Below are positions 26,537 to 36,849 of a stretch of 56,074 nucleotides of DNA, piece by piece. Where the stretch lies: the NCBI GenBank assembly GCA_030066855.1, contig JASJAU010000005.1, forward strand, positions 1 through 56,074, in the 5' to 3' direction. The translations under genes and the position numbers were made by a program. Origin of the DNA: Paracoccaceae bacterium. Its GTDB lineage: Bacteria > Pseudomonadota > Alphaproteobacteria > Rhodobacterales > Rhodobacteraceae. A model generated the notes under the pieces. The model searched no databases, was not told where the DNA came from, and was given only the letters and a program-made list of their open reading frames with translations. Position 1 is the first letter of the stretch. Every line of letters starts with the position of its first letter.

Positions 26537-27525
26537 ATTTGCTTTGGCTTCAGTCGGCCGGGTGCGGCGGCTGCACCATGTCGCTTCTTTGCGCCGAGGA
26601 CCCGAACGCTTTCGAGGCCTTGGAGGATGTCGGCTACGACATTCTTTGGCATCCCGCGTTGTCCGAGGCGACGGGGGCCGAGGTCTCCGGCTTGCTTGAC
26701 CGCATTCGCGCCGGAAGCGTCAAGCTTGATGTCCTCTGCGTCGAAGGCTCGATTCTCACCGGGCCGAAGGGGACGGGCCGCTTTCAGATGCTCTCCGGCA
26801 CGGGGCGCCCAATGCTTGACTGGACGCGCGATCTTGCGGCGGTCGCGGAGACGGTGATCGCCGTCGGCTCCTGCGCGGCCTTTGGCGGGATCACAGCGGC
26901 AGGCGGAAACCCGGCGGGCGCCATCGGCCTGCAATACTCGGGCTCCTCGGTTGGCGGACTTATGGCCGCGGACTTCCGTTCGAAAAGCGGCCTTCCGGTC
27001 GTGAATGTCGCTGGCTGTCCGACCCATCCGGCCTGGGTGATCGAGACGCTTATGCTGCTGGCGGACGGGAAACTGCCCGCCGACGCGTTAGACAGCTTCA
27101 ACCGGCCGAGGTTCTACAGCGATCATCTGGTGCACCACGCCTGCCCGAAGAACGAATTCTACGAGTACAAGGCGAGCGCCACGCGGCTGTCCGAGATCGG
27201 TTGCATGATGGAGCATCTCGGCTGCGTCGGGACGCAGGCTGTCGGCGACTGCAATATTCGGCCCTGGAACGGTGAAGGCTCCTGCACCCGCGCGGGGTAC
27301 CCCTGCATCGCCTGCACCAGCCCGGATTTCGAGGAGCCTCAGCTCTCGTTCACCGAGACGCCGAAGATCGCGGGCATCCCGGTGGGGCTGCCGTCGGACA
27401 TGCCGAAAGCCTGGTTTATGGCGCTCGCCTCGCTCTCCAAGGCCGCGACGCCGGAACGGATCGGGAAGAACGCGCATTCGGACCGGATCGTCGTGTCGCC
27501 CAAGCCGCGCCGCGAGCGGCGATGA
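26533..27525 (+). CDS. hupU: HupU, regulatory [NiFe]-hydrogenase small subunit
   Basis: 330-aa iron-sulfur subunit of the H2-sensing hydrogenase. It begins directly with MNLLWLQSAGCGGCTMSLL, so there is no twin-arginine signal and the protein remains in the cytoplasm. Cysteine ligands for the three clusters appear at GCGGC, GSCAAFGG, VAGCPTHPA, the H-x2-C region LVHHACPKNEFYE, and CTRAGYPCIACTSPDF. The proximal motifs lack the extra cysteines found in HupS. This corresponds to HoxB of Cupriavidus. It is coupled to hupT and hupV through 4-base overlaps on each side. Confidence 0.95.
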   Translation: MNLLWLQSAGCGGCTMSLLCAEDPNAFEALEDVGYDILWHPALSEATGAEVSGLLDRIRAGSVKLDVLCVEGSILTGPKGTGRFQMLSGTGRPMLDWTRDLAAVAETVIAVGSCAAFGGITAAGGNPAGAIGLQYSGSSVGGLMAADFRSKSGLPVVNVAGCPTHPAWVIETLMLLADGKLPADALDSFNRPRFYSDHLVHHACPKNEFYEYKASATRLSEIGCMMEHLGCVGTQAVGDCNIRPWNGEGSCTRAGYPCIACTSPDFEEPQLSFTETPKIAGIPVGLPSDMPKAWFMALASLSKAATPERIGKNAHSDRIVVSPKPRRERR

Positions 27526-28952
27526 CAAAGACCGAACTACTCGTCGGCCCGTTCAACCGCGTCGAAGGAGACCTCGAGGTGCGGCTTGAGATCGCCGATG
27601 GCGCCGTGCAGGCGGCATACGCGAACTCCCCCCTGTTTCGCGGCTTCGAGATCATGCTTCAGGGGCGCGATCCTCGCGACGCCCTGACGCTCACGCCCCG
27701 GATCTGCGGCATCTGCTCGATCAGCCAATCGGCCGCCGCCGCCGCCGCGCTGGCGGACGCCGCCGGGGTGAAGCCGACCGAGCAGGGCGCGCTCGCTGCC
27801 GCCGTTCTGCACGGGGTCGAGAACCTTGCCGATCACACGACGCACTTCGCTTTGTTCTTCATGCCAGACTTCGCCCGCGCCGCTTACGAGGGGCGGGGTT
27901 GGCACGCAGAGGTCCGCGAGAGGTTTCTCGCCACCAAAGGGTCTTCTGCCCGAGCCCTGGTCGAGGCGCGGGCGCGGCTGATGCATATTACGGGCACGCT
28001 CGGGGGCAAATGGCCCCATACGCTCGCCATCCAACCCGCAGGCGTGACCAAGGCGCCTGACGCGCGGGATCGCGTTCGTATCATGTCGGCCGTTCGGGGC
28101 TTTCGCCGGTTTCTTGACAGCGACTTTTTCGGAGCGCCCGTCGAGGAATTCGCGGCGCTCAAGGCGCCGTCCGACCTCGCCGCCTGGAACACCGGAAGCG
28201 CCGGGCTGTTCCTGAGGATCGCCGAAGACCTGAACCTCGACGCCGTTGGCCAAGGCCCCCGCCGCTACCTGTCCTACGGCGCCTATCCCCTCGCGAGCGG
28301 TCGGACGACCAAAGCCGGCATCTGGCGCGACGGCGAGGTCCGGCCGCTCGACCCGGCGGCCATCGCCGAGCATCTGAGCAGCGTCTGGATGCTGGGGGAG
28401 AAAGCGCATCCTTTTGATGGCATGACCCTTCCTGACGAGGACATGGATCCGTCCAGCTACAGCTGGTGCAAAGCGCCGCGGCTCTCAGGCGAGAGCGCTG
28501 AGGTCGGCGCCTTGGCGCGCGGGGTGGTGGACGGCGTCCCGCTTCTCGCCGCGCTCGCGGAAGAAGGCGGGGTTCGGGCGCGGATCGTCGGGCGGTTGCA
28601 CGAGATCGCGCGGACGCAGCTTTGGCTAGAGGAGTGGGCGCAGGCGCTGGACCCGGAGGCGCGCTTCATGGGTGATTTCGAGCTCCCGAGCCGCGGCGAC
28701 GGCACCGGGCTTGTCGAGGCGGCACGCGGATCGCTCGGTCATTGGGTGCGCATCGAGGGCGGGAGGATCGCGAATTACCAGATCATCGCGCCCACGACCT
28801 GGAACTTCTCACCTCGGGACGAGAACAGCCAGCCGGGGCCTTTGGAGGCGGCGCTCGCGGGCGCCCCGGTCGAGGACGGCGCGACCGAGCCGATCATGGT
28901 GCAGCACATCGTCCGCAGTTTCGACCCCTGCATGGTGTGCACGGTGCATTAG
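27522..28952 (+). CDS. hupV: HupV, regulatory [NiFe]-hydrogenase large subunit
   Basis: 476-aa catalytic-type subunit of the H2 sensor. Nickel ligands are in RICGICSISQS near residue 60 and in DPCMVCTVH at the extreme C-terminus. The chain stops exactly at this histidine: the C-terminal extension removed by a protease in energy-converting hydrogenases is absent, as known for HupV/HoxC sensors. This means it needs no HupD-type processing. hypF begins on the base after its TAG stop. Confidence 0.95.
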   Translation: MTKTELLVGPFNRVEGDLEVRLEIADGAVQAAYANSPLFRGFEIMLQGRDPRDALTLTPRICGICSISQSAAAAAALADAAGVKPTEQGALAAAVLHGVENLADHTTHFALFFMPDFARAAYEGRGWHAEVRERFLATKGSSARALVEARARLMHITGTLGGKWPHTLAIQPAGVTKAPDARDRVRIMSAVRGFRRFLDSDFFGAPVEEFAALKAPSDLAAWNTGSAGLFLRIAEDLNLDAVGQGPRRYLSYGAYPLASGRTTKAGIWRDGEVRPLDPAAIAEHLSSVWMLGEKAHPFDGMTLPDEDMDPSSYSWCKAPRLSGESAEVGALARGVVDGVPLLAALAEEGGVRARIVGRLHEIARTQLWLEEWAQALDPEARFMGDFELPSRGDGTGLVEAARGSLGHWVRIEGGRIANYQIIAPTTWNFSPRDENSQPGPLEAALAGAPVEDGATEPIMVQHIVRSFDPCMVCTVH

Positions 28953-31199
28953 ATGAATGGCCGCCGCATTCGCGTTCGGGGACAGGTGCAGGGTGTCGGG
29001 TTCCGGCCCTTCGTCTGGCAAGTCGCGAACAGGTTCGGTCTTGTGGGCGAGGTTATGAACGACGCAGAAGGCGTGCTGATCTTCGCAGCCGGCGACGGTC
29101 TGGATGGGTTTGAGGCGGCGTTGAAGGCCGAAGCGCCGCCGCTCGCGCGGGTAGATGCAATTGAGAGCGCGCTTTGGGACGTGGAGTCCGGTGGAGCATT
29201 CGTCATCAGCCAGAGCGGCGGACCGGGAGCGGAGACCCGGGTAACACCGGACGCGGCGACCTGTCCGGACTGCGTCAGCGAGATTTTTCAGACAGGCGCG
29301 CGGCGGGAGGGCTACGCCTTCACCAACTGCACGCATTGCGGTCCGCGCTTCACGATCCTCAAGGGTCTGCCCTACGACCGGGCGCAGACGTCCATGGCGC
29401 CCTTCGAGATGTGCGGCGATTGCGCCGCCGAATATGCGGATCCCGCCGACCGCCGGTTCCACGCTCAGCCTGTCGCCTGTCCCGCCTGCGGCCCGCGCCT
29501 TTGGTTCGAGGTGAAGGGGGAGGAGGTAGAGGGCGATCCCATCGCGCTGGCCGCCCGTGCGATCGGAGAGGGGCGAATTCTGGCGGTCAAGGGCCTGGGC
29601 GGATTTCACCTGTGCTGCTACGCGCTTGATGCGGCGGCGGTCCGGCTCTTGCGGGATCGGAAGCGCCGTCCAGCGAAGCCGCTCGCGATTATGGCCTCGC
29701 GCGAGAGGATCGCGGAATTCGCCGAGCTGACCGACGACGCCATGGCTATGCTCTCTGACCCGGCGGCGCCTATAGTTCTTCTGAAAAAGCAAGGTGCTGA
29801 GATACCGGAGGAGATCGCGCCGGGCGTTTCCGAGCTGGGCGTCCTTCTTCCCTACACCCCCCTGCATCACCTTCTGCTTGCGGCCTGCGACGGCGGTCCG
29901 CTTGTTATGACGTCCGGAAATCTCTCCGGCGAGCCGCAGGTCGTGGGCAACAAGGAGGCGCGACAGAAGCTTTCGGGCTTCGCCGACGCTTTTCTGATGC
30001 ATGATCGTGAGATCGCGCGGCGGCTGGACGATGGGGTGGAAAGGGCCGGCACGCAGGGTCGAATGGTGCTGCGGCGGGCGCGAGGGCGCGTGCCGGGCAC
30101 ATTGCCCATCCCGGAAGGCCTGCCCGACCGTCAGGTCGTCGCCTATGGCGGTCAGCTCAAGTCCGCCATTTGCCTCGTCAAGAACGGGCAGGCGCTGCTC
30201 TCCCACCACATGGGCGATCTGGACGACGCGCTCTCTGTCGAGGAGTTCGTCAAAGCGGATGCGGATTACGCCGCGCTCTTCGATCACGCGCCCGCGGCGG
30301 TGGCGGTCGATTTTCATCCCGATTTTCGGGCCTCTGCGCATGGCCGGGCGAAAGCTGAGGCGATGGGGCTACAGATTGTCGAGGTTCAACACCACCACGC
30401 GCATATGGCGGCGGCGCTGGGTGAGGCCGGCTGGAGCGGCGGTCAGACGGTTGGGATCATCTTGGACGGACTAGGCTTGGGGAGCGACGGGACGGTTTGG
30501 GGCGGCGAGGTACTAGTCGGCGGCTACGGCGGCTTCACCAGAACGGGCTTCCTGAAGCCCGCGCCGCTTCCGGGTGGCGATCTCGCACAGATGGAGCCAT
30601 GGCGGAACGCCGTGATGCGGCTGGATGCCGCCGGGTTTCAGAATGACGCAGACCGTTTGTTTGGGAACCTGCCCCGTGACGCCATTCGCGCCGCTGCTGC
30701 AGCTGGCGTCAACGCCCCGCAATCAAGTTCGATGGGCCGCCTGTTCGATGCCGTCGCCGCCTGCCTGGGGATCACCCCGGACCGGCAGTCGTTCGAGGGG
30801 GAGGCCGCAATGCGCCTCGAGGCGCTGGCGCTGGGGGCGTCGCCGAGTTCAGGGGCTTACCCATACGTGACTGATGGCGAAGAGATCGACCCCGCGCCCA
30901 TGTTCGAAGCTCTCCTGCGCGATCTGAAGTCGGGCGCGGCGATGGAGGACATCGCCGCCCGCTTCCATCGCTTCGCCGCGCGGGCGTTCGCAGACGCGGC
31001 GCGGGTGCAGGCGGAGGCGTTCGGCACTGACACGATCGCGATTTCGGGCGGGTGTTTTCAAAACGCGCTGCTCCTCGATCTGGTGTGCGACAAGCTGAAA
31101 GACCTCGCGATTTATCTGCCGCGAGAGGCGCCCGCGAATGACGGTGGGCTCGCCTATGGGCAGGCGCTGGTCGCCTTGGCGCGCATGGAAAGCGCCTGA
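28953..31199 (+). CDS. hypF: HypF, carbamoyltransferase for CN- ligand synthesis
   Basis: 748-aa maturation enzyme that uses carbamoyl phosphate and ATP to carbamoylate HypE, the precursor of the active-site cyanides. Domains in order: acylphosphatase-like (residues 1-90, with GQVQGVGFRPFVW), two zinc-finger motifs at about 105-185 (CPDC...CTHC and CGDC...CPAC), YrdC-like domain (about 195-370, KGLGGFHLCCYA, SGNLSGEP), and a Kae1-like domain (385-745) with VQHHHAHMAAAL and ISGGCFQNALL. It is complete and follows hupV without a gap. Confidence 0.97.
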   Translation: MNGRRIRVRGQVQGVGFRPFVWQVANRFGLVGEVMNDAEGVLIFAAGDGLDGFEAALKAEAPPLARVDAIESALWDVESGGAFVISQSGGPGAETRVTPDAATCPDCVSEIFQTGARREGYAFTNCTHCGPRFTILKGLPYDRAQTSMAPFEMCGDCAAEYADPADRRFHAQPVACPACGPRLWFEVKGEEVEGDPIALAARAIGEGRILAVKGLGGFHLCCYALDAAAVRLLRDRKRRPAKPLAIMASRERIAEFAELTDDAMAMLSDPAAPIVLLKKQGAEIPEEIAPGVSELGVLLPYTPLHHLLLAACDGGPLVMTSGNLSGEPQVVGNKEARQKLSGFADAFLMHDREIARRLDDGVERAGTQGRMVLRRARGRVPGTLPIPEGLPDRQVVAYGGQLKSAICLVKNGQALLSHHMGDLDDALSVEEFVKADADYAALFDHAPAAVAVDFHPDFRASAHGRAKAEAMGLQIVEVQHHHAHMAAALGEAGWSGGQTVGIILDGLGLGSDGTVWGGEVLVGGYGGFTRTGFLKPAPLPGGDLAQMEPWRNAVMRLDAAGFQNDADRLFGNLPRDAIRAAAAAGVNAPQSSSMGRLFDAVAACLGITPDRQSFEGEAAMRLEALALGASPSSGAYPYVTDGEEIDPAPMFEALLRDLKSGAAMEDIAARFHRFAARAFADAARVQAEAFGTDTIAISGGCFQNALLLDLVCDKLKDLAIYLPREAPANDGGLAYGQALVALARMESA

Positions 31200-31403
31200 C
31201 CGGCTCTGCTGCAGGATGGTAAGCGCCTCACCGTGACAGAACGCGCGCCTTCCCTCTAAGGCACTGTGAAAAAATGAAAAACTGACCCGAAAGGATCTTT
31301 CCGCATTTCCTTTCGAATGCCTTCGCATACCGCGATCCTGCGATCGAGCCCCCCGGGATCCGATCCGGATCGGGCGAATCGGGACTGTGAAGGAGGACAC
31401 GCC
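31200..31403 (+). promoter_or_regulatory. Non-coding leader and promoter region of hupSLC
   Basis: The 204-base gap between hypF and hupS is the only sizeable gap in the first half of the island, so the structural-gene promoter probably lies here. I see no sigma-54 -24/-12 element and no TTG-N5-CAA HupR-type site. It does contain GAAAG-N3-CTTTC (31290-31302 region), GCATT-N8-AATGC (31303-31320) and the perfect palindrome described separately. The sequence AGGAGG (31391-31396) is the ribosome-binding site for hupS. Confidence 0.5.
31360..31373. repeat. 14-bp perfect palindrome in the hupS leader
   Basis: CCGATCCGGATCGG reads identically on both strands and lies 31-44 bases before the hupS start codon. 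It could be an operator or form a hairpin in the leader RNA. There is no direct evidence for a bound factor. Confidence 0.5.
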
Positions 31404-32501
31404 TTGAGCCAGATCGAGACCTTCTACGATGTGATGCGGAAGCAGGGGATCACCCGCCGAAGCTTCATGAAGTATTGCTCGCTGACCGCGTCAGCATTGG
31501 GATTGGGCCCCGCCTTCGTTCCCAAGATCGCCCATGCGATGGAGACCAAGCAAAGAACGCCCGTCATTTGGGTGAACGGGCTCGAGTGCACCTGCTGCTC
31601 CGAGAGCTTCATCCGGGGGGCGCACCCGCTCGCAAAGGACGTGGTCCTCTCGATGATTTCGCTCGATTACTCTCACGTGCTCATGGCAGCGGCCGGGCAC
31701 GCGGCTGAGGCTGCATTTGAAGAAGCGATCGCCGAGCATAAAGGAAACTATATCCTGGCCGTTGAAGGCAATCCGCCGCTGAACGAGGACGGGATGTTCT
31801 GCATCAACGCGGGCAAGCCCTTCGTCGAGCAGCTCCGGCATGCGGCAGAGGGGGCCAAAGCAGTCATCGCCTGGGGCGCCTGCGCCTCCTATGGCTGCGT
31901 TCAGGCCGCCAAGCCAAACCCGACTCAGGCCACCCCGATCCACAAGGTCATCACCGACAAACCGATCATCCGCATTCCAGGCTGTCCGCCGATCGCCGAA
32001 GTCATGACGGGCGTGATCACCTACATGCTCACCTTCGATCGCCTACCGGAGCTCGACAGACAGGGCCGGCCCGCGATGTTCTATGGCCAGCGCATCCACG
32101 ACAAATGTTACCGGCGCCCGCATTTCGACGCGGGCCAGTTCGTCGAGCAGTGGGACGATGAATACGCGCGCAAGGGCTACTGCCTGTACAAAGTCGGCTG
32201 CAAGGGTCCGACCACGTATAACGCCTGCTCGACGGTTCGTTGGAACGAAGGCACGTCCTTCCCGATCCAGTCCGGTCACGGCTGCATCGGTTGTTCAGAA
32301 GACGGCTTCTGGGATCAGGGCAGCTTCTACAACCGCGTGACGGACATCACCCAATTCGGGGTCGAGGCGAATGCCGATCAGGTCGGCATGGCCGCGGCGG
32401 GCGTCGTCGGTGGCGGCGTCGCCATTCACGCCGCTGTCTCGGCGCTCAAATCCGCGCAAAAGAAAACCCAGACGCAAGTCTCTGAGAACGAGGAGGCCTA
32501 A
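31404..32501 (+). CDS. hupS: HupS, uptake [NiFe]-hydrogenase small subunit, O2-tolerant type
   Basis: 365-aa electron-transfer subunit. It starts with TTG 31404, seven bases after a perfect AGGAGG; no ATG fits the family N-terminus. The twin-arginine signal [10 protein letters not shown] (residues 18-27) sends the folded dimer out by Tat, with cleavage expected after the alanine at 45. Cluster ligands include ECTCC at 61-65, WGACASYGC (C160, C165), IPGCPP, the KCYRRPHFD and [10 protein letters not shown] regions, and GHGCIGC. The extra cysteines C64 and C165 are the pair that makes the proximal [4Fe-3S] cluster in O2-tolerant enzymes. A membrane anchor lies near the C-terminus ([20 protein letters not shown]). 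Confidence 0.97.
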   Translation: MSQIETFYDVMRKQGITRRSFMKYCSLTASALGLGPAFVPKIAHAMETKQRTPVIWVNGLECTCCSESFIRGAHPLAKDVVLSMISLDYSHVLMAAAGHAAEAAFEEAIAEHKGNYILAVEGNPPLNEDGMFCINAGKPFVEQLRHAAEGAKAVIAWGACASYGCVQAAKPNPTQATPIHKVITDKPIIRIPGCPPIAEVMTGVITYMLTFDRLPELDRQGRPAMFYGQRIHDKCYRRPHFDAGQFVEQWDDEYARKGYCLYKVGCKGPTTYNACSTVRWNEGTSFPIQSGHGCIGCSEDGFWDQGSFYNRVTDITQFGVEANADQVGMAAAGVVGGGVAIHAAVSALKSAQKKTQTQVSENEEA

Positions 32502-32504
32502 GAG

Positions 32505-34298
<1,794 letters not shown>

Positions 34299-34312
34299 GG
34301 AAGGAGAGATCG

Positions 34313-34486
34313 ATGAAAATGCTTGCAGCAGCAATCGCCCTCGGTCCTGGCGCGGCCTTCGCCCACGGCGGACATGTCGAACTGGCGGGCGCGGCGCATG
34401 AGACGTTCCACGCCGGACCCTGGATCGGCGCAGCGCTTATCGCCGCCGCGCTGATCCTGGCCTGGATGCGGGAGAGGGGATCATGA
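34313..34486 (+). CDS. 57-aa His-rich secreted/membrane micro-protein in the hup operon
   Basis: A small gene between hupL and hupC with its own AAGGAG ribosome-binding site (34301-34306 region) and ATG 34313. Residues 1-17 look like a signal peptide ending AFA, so the mature chain would begin HGGHVELAGAAHETFHAG, with His at 18, 21, 29 and 33, then a membrane helix (about 37-52) and a basic end RERGS. The stop overlaps the hupC start as ATGA, which indicates translational coupling. It is reminiscent of small HAGH-type membrane proteins (possibly DUF6732, from memory, unverified). A metal-binding or cytochrome-assembly role for hydrogenase is an inference. Confidence 0.72.
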   Translation: MKMLAAAIALGPGAAFAHGGHVELAGAAHETFHAGPWIGAALIAAALILAWMRERGS

Positions 34487-35235
34487 GCGCCCCCACAACC
34501 GACGCGCCCATCCTTCGCGAGTCGGACGCGAACGCGGCGGACATGGCCACAGCCACCCGGCAGACCAGCGTCTATGTCTATGAGGTGCCGGTGCGGCTCT
34601 GGCACTGGATCAACGCCTTCGCGATCATGGTGCTTTGCATCACGGGCTACTTCATTGGATCGCCCCCGCCGACGATGGAGATCTCCGAGGCGACCTATCA
34701 GTTCGTCTTCGGCTACGTCCGCTTCGCCCATTTCGCGGCGGGCTGGATTCTCGCCATTGGGTTTCTGGGCCGCATGTACTGGGCGATCTTCGGCAACCAC
34801 CATGCCCGACAGCTGTTCTTCATCCCCCTTTTCAACATGCGGTGGTGGGCCGAGGTCTGGTTCGAGATCAAATGGTATCTGTTCCTCGAGAAGGAGCCGA
34901 AGAAATACGTGGGGCACAATCCGCTCGCGCAGCTTGCGATGTTCTTCTTCATCACGCTGGGCGTCAGCTTCATGATCGTCACCGGCCTCGCGCTCTATTC
35001 CGAGGGGCTTGGGCACGACAGCACGCTCTACGCGCTGTTTGGCTGGGTCTTCACCGCCGTTGGCGGGAACAGCCACGTGGTCCACACAATTCATCATCTG
35101 GGCATGTGGTGGATCATCATCTTCATGATCATCCACATCTATGTGGCCATCCGCGAGGACATCATGAGCCGACAATCCATCGTCTCAACGATGATCTCGG
35201 GCACGCGGACGTTTAAGGACGACCGGGTGGATTGA
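34483..35235 (+). CDS. hupC: HupC, Ni/Fe-hydrogenase b-type cytochrome subunit
   Basis: 250-aa integral cytochrome b that anchors HupSL and passes electrons to the quinone pool. Four membrane helices are visible, with heme-ligand histidines in VPVRLWHWINAF, RFAHFAAGWIL and VVHTIHHLGMWW. There is a hydrophilic N-terminal tail of about 30 residues before the conserved VYEVPVRLWHW. The following terminator closes the hupSLC transcript. Some authors call this subunit HupM or HyaC. Confidence 0.96.
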   Translation: MSAPTTDAPILRESDANAADMATATRQTSVYVYEVPVRLWHWINAFAIMVLCITGYFIGSPPPTMEISEATYQFVFGYVRFAHFAAGWILAIGFLGRMYWAIFGNHHARQLFFIPLFNMRWWAEVWFEIKWYLFLEKEPKKYVGHNPLAQLAMFFFITLGVSFMIVTGLALYSEGLGHDSTLYALFGWVFTAVGGNSHVVHTIHHLGMWWIIIFMIIHIYVAIREDIMSRQSIVSTMISGTRTFKDDRVD

Positions 35236-35260
35236 GGGCTTCCGGTATTCTCCCAAACTG

Positions 35261-35286
35261 ACGGGCGCGCTTGCGCCCGTTCTTTT
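35261..35286 (+). terminator. Rho-independent terminator after hupC
   Basis: ACGGGCGC (35261-35268) and GCGCCCGT (35273-35280) form a perfect 8-bp stem with a GCTT loop, followed by TCTTTT. It lies 25 bases after the hupC stop and separates the structural genes from the accessory genes. Confidence 0.85.
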
Positions 35287-35508
35287 GTGTGGATGGAAAG
35301 TTTTCGAATTTCCCATTAAACGGATAGTAGTCTTGCACAGAGTTCCCCTGGACGCATGTCTATTGGATGTGAAAGCTGATAAAAAACAGATGCTTAAACG
35401 TTATTCAACGGTAATGGTTGTTTTGCGCCCATGATTGAACAGAATCGGTAACCTCAATCCCAATCCGTGCGATGGAAATGCATGCGAGATGCAAATGGGA
35501 GGGGCCGT
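35287..35508 (+). promoter_or_regulatory. AT-rich region upstream of hupD, probable promoter of the accessory operon
   Basis: This 222-base gap is clearly richer in A and T than its surroundings and follows a strong terminator, so transcription of hupDFGHJK-hypAB-hupR-hypCDE most likely starts here. I could not fix a -35/-10 pair. An inverted repeat CAAC-N7-GTTG (35406-35420) is present. No protein-coding frame of convincing character is seen. Confidence 0.45.
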
Positions 35509-36120
35509 ATGGAAGGCCGCGCGCTTGTTCTTGGTATCGGAAACGTTCTTTGGGCGGACGAGGGTTTCGGCGTTCGCTGCATCGAACATCTGGCTGACAC
35601 GCGCTCTTTCGGACCGGACGTCCGGCTGCTCGATGGCGGCACGCAGGGCCTCTACCTTCTGCCACTTCTGGAAGACGCCGACCGGCTCGTGGTCTTTGAC
35701 GCGGTCGATTACGGGCTGGCGCCGGGGACGATGAAGATCGTCGAGGGCGACGAGGTACCGAGGTTTCTGGGCGCCAAGAAGATGAGCCTGCACCAGACCG
35801 GGTTTCAGGATGTCATCGCGACGGCGGAGCTCATGGGCCACTGCCCGGGCGAGCTCCTGCTGATCGGCTGCCAGCCGGAGGAGCTGGAGGACTACGGAGG
35901 AGGGCTGCGCGACGTCGTCGCCGCGCGCATTCCCAAGGCCATCGACATCGCCGTGGCATGGCTCGCCGAGCGGGGACACGCCTCGGAGCCCGGCGCCACC
36001 CGGACAGACGATCTCGCGGACACATCCATCCGGCATTCGGCCTATGAGGCCGGCCGGCCTTCGGAAGAGGACGCCTGCCGCACCGGCGACGCGCGTTTTC
36101 TGCCGGCTGCCGAGGGCTGA
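35509..36120 (+). CDS. hupD: HupD, hydrogenase maturation endopeptidase
   Basis: 203-aa protease that cuts the C-terminal extension from HupL once nickel is in place. The HybD-family nickel-sensing residues are present: E18 in LGIGNVLWADEGFG, the aspartate in VFDAVDYG, and the histidine in KKMSLHQTGFQD. ATG 35509 is preceded by GGGAGGGG. The last 35-40 residues extend beyond the usual core and are low in pattern. It is the first gene after the hupC terminator. Confidence 0.95.
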   Translation: MEGRALVLGIGNVLWADEGFGVRCIEHLADTRSFGPDVRLLDGGTQGLYLLPLLEDADRLVVFDAVDYGLAPGTMKIVEGDEVPRFLGAKKMSLHQTGFQDVIATAELMGHCPGELLLIGCQPEELEDYGGGLRDVVAARIPKAIDIAVAWLAERGHASEPGATRTDDLADTSIRHSAYEAGRPSEEDACRTGDARFLPAAEG

Positions 36121-36123
36121 GGC

Positions 36124-36444
36124 ATGTGCGTCGGCATCCCCATGAAGATCCTCTCGGTCGATGGGCTTCTCGCACAGGCGACCGACGGGACGAGAACCGA
36201 GACGATCGATCTGGCGCTGACCGGATCGCTTCAGCCGGGGACCTGGGTGCTGGGGTTTCTCGGATCGGCCCGTGAGGTCATTTCCGAAAACGAGGCGGCG
36301 AAGATACGGGACGCGCTTGACGGTCTCGCGAGCGTCATGGCCGGGCGGGGCGCCGGCGACGCCTTCGCCGATCTGGAAGCGCGGAGCCCGCAGCTTCCGC
36401 CACATCTTCAAGCCGCCCTCGAGGCGGGTGAGAGCAAGGGTTGA
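36124..36444 (+). CDS. hupF: HupF, HypC-family chaperone
   Basis: 106-aa paralogue of HypC. It starts MCVGIPMKIL, where Cys2 is the essential residue for binding the iron centre or the large subunit. It has a longer C-terminus than HypC (RSPQLPPHLQAALEAG), a HupF feature. In other bacteria HupF protects HupL maturation under oxygen. Three bases separate it from hupD. Confidence 0.93.
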   Translation: MCVGIPMKILSVDGLLAQATDGTRTETIDLALTGSLQPGTWVLGFLGSAREVISENEAAKIRDALDGLASVMAGRGAGDAFADLEARSPQLPPHLQAALEAGESKG

Positions 36445-36454
36445 GGAGACGCGC

Positions 36455-36838
36455 ATGACCCATCCATTGATCGACAGGCTTCACGCCGAGTTCGGCTGGC
36501 CCAGACTGGCCAGCGACGAGGAGGCGCGAATGTTCACCAGCCGTCCGGGCGACCATGTGGTCTTCCTGCCCGGCGACTGGACCCGTAATCTCGAAACGGC
36601 GGACGTGGCCGTCATCCTTCCCGAGCTCAGGGCGGCCTTTCAGAAGCGCTTCGACTGCGCGGTCGCCAGCCCGGAAGTGGAGAAAATGCTCAAGGTCGCC
36701 GCGGACCTGCACAAGACGCCTTCGCTCCTGTTCTTCCGCGACGGCGCGTTTGTGGGCGGCATTCCCAAGGTCCGTGACTGGGACGACTACATGGGCCGGA
36801 TCGCTCATTTCCTGAACCAACCGGTCGCAGCGGAATAG
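36455..36838 (+). CDS. hupG: HupG, HyaE-family hydrogenase accessory protein
   Basis: 127-aa protein with a thioredoxin-like fold (VVFLPGDWTRNLETADVAVI, PSLLFFRDGAFVGGIPKVRDW) but no CxxC redox pair. HyaE/HupG proteins bind the small subunit before Tat export. ATG 36455 is preceded by GAGGAGACGC. Normal length for the family. Confidence 0.9.
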   Translation: MTHPLIDRLHAEFGWPRLASDEEARMFTSRPGDHVVFLPGDWTRNLETADVAVILPELRAAFQKRFDCAVASPEVEKMLKVAADLHKTPSLLFFRDGAFVGGIPKVRDWDDYMGRIAHFLNQPVAAE

Positions 36839-36849
36839 GAGGACATGAC

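Noticed and set aside
28809-30341. A 510-codon open frame on the minus strand within hypF
   Set aside because: Antisense to the conserved HypF domains and without any recognisable motif.
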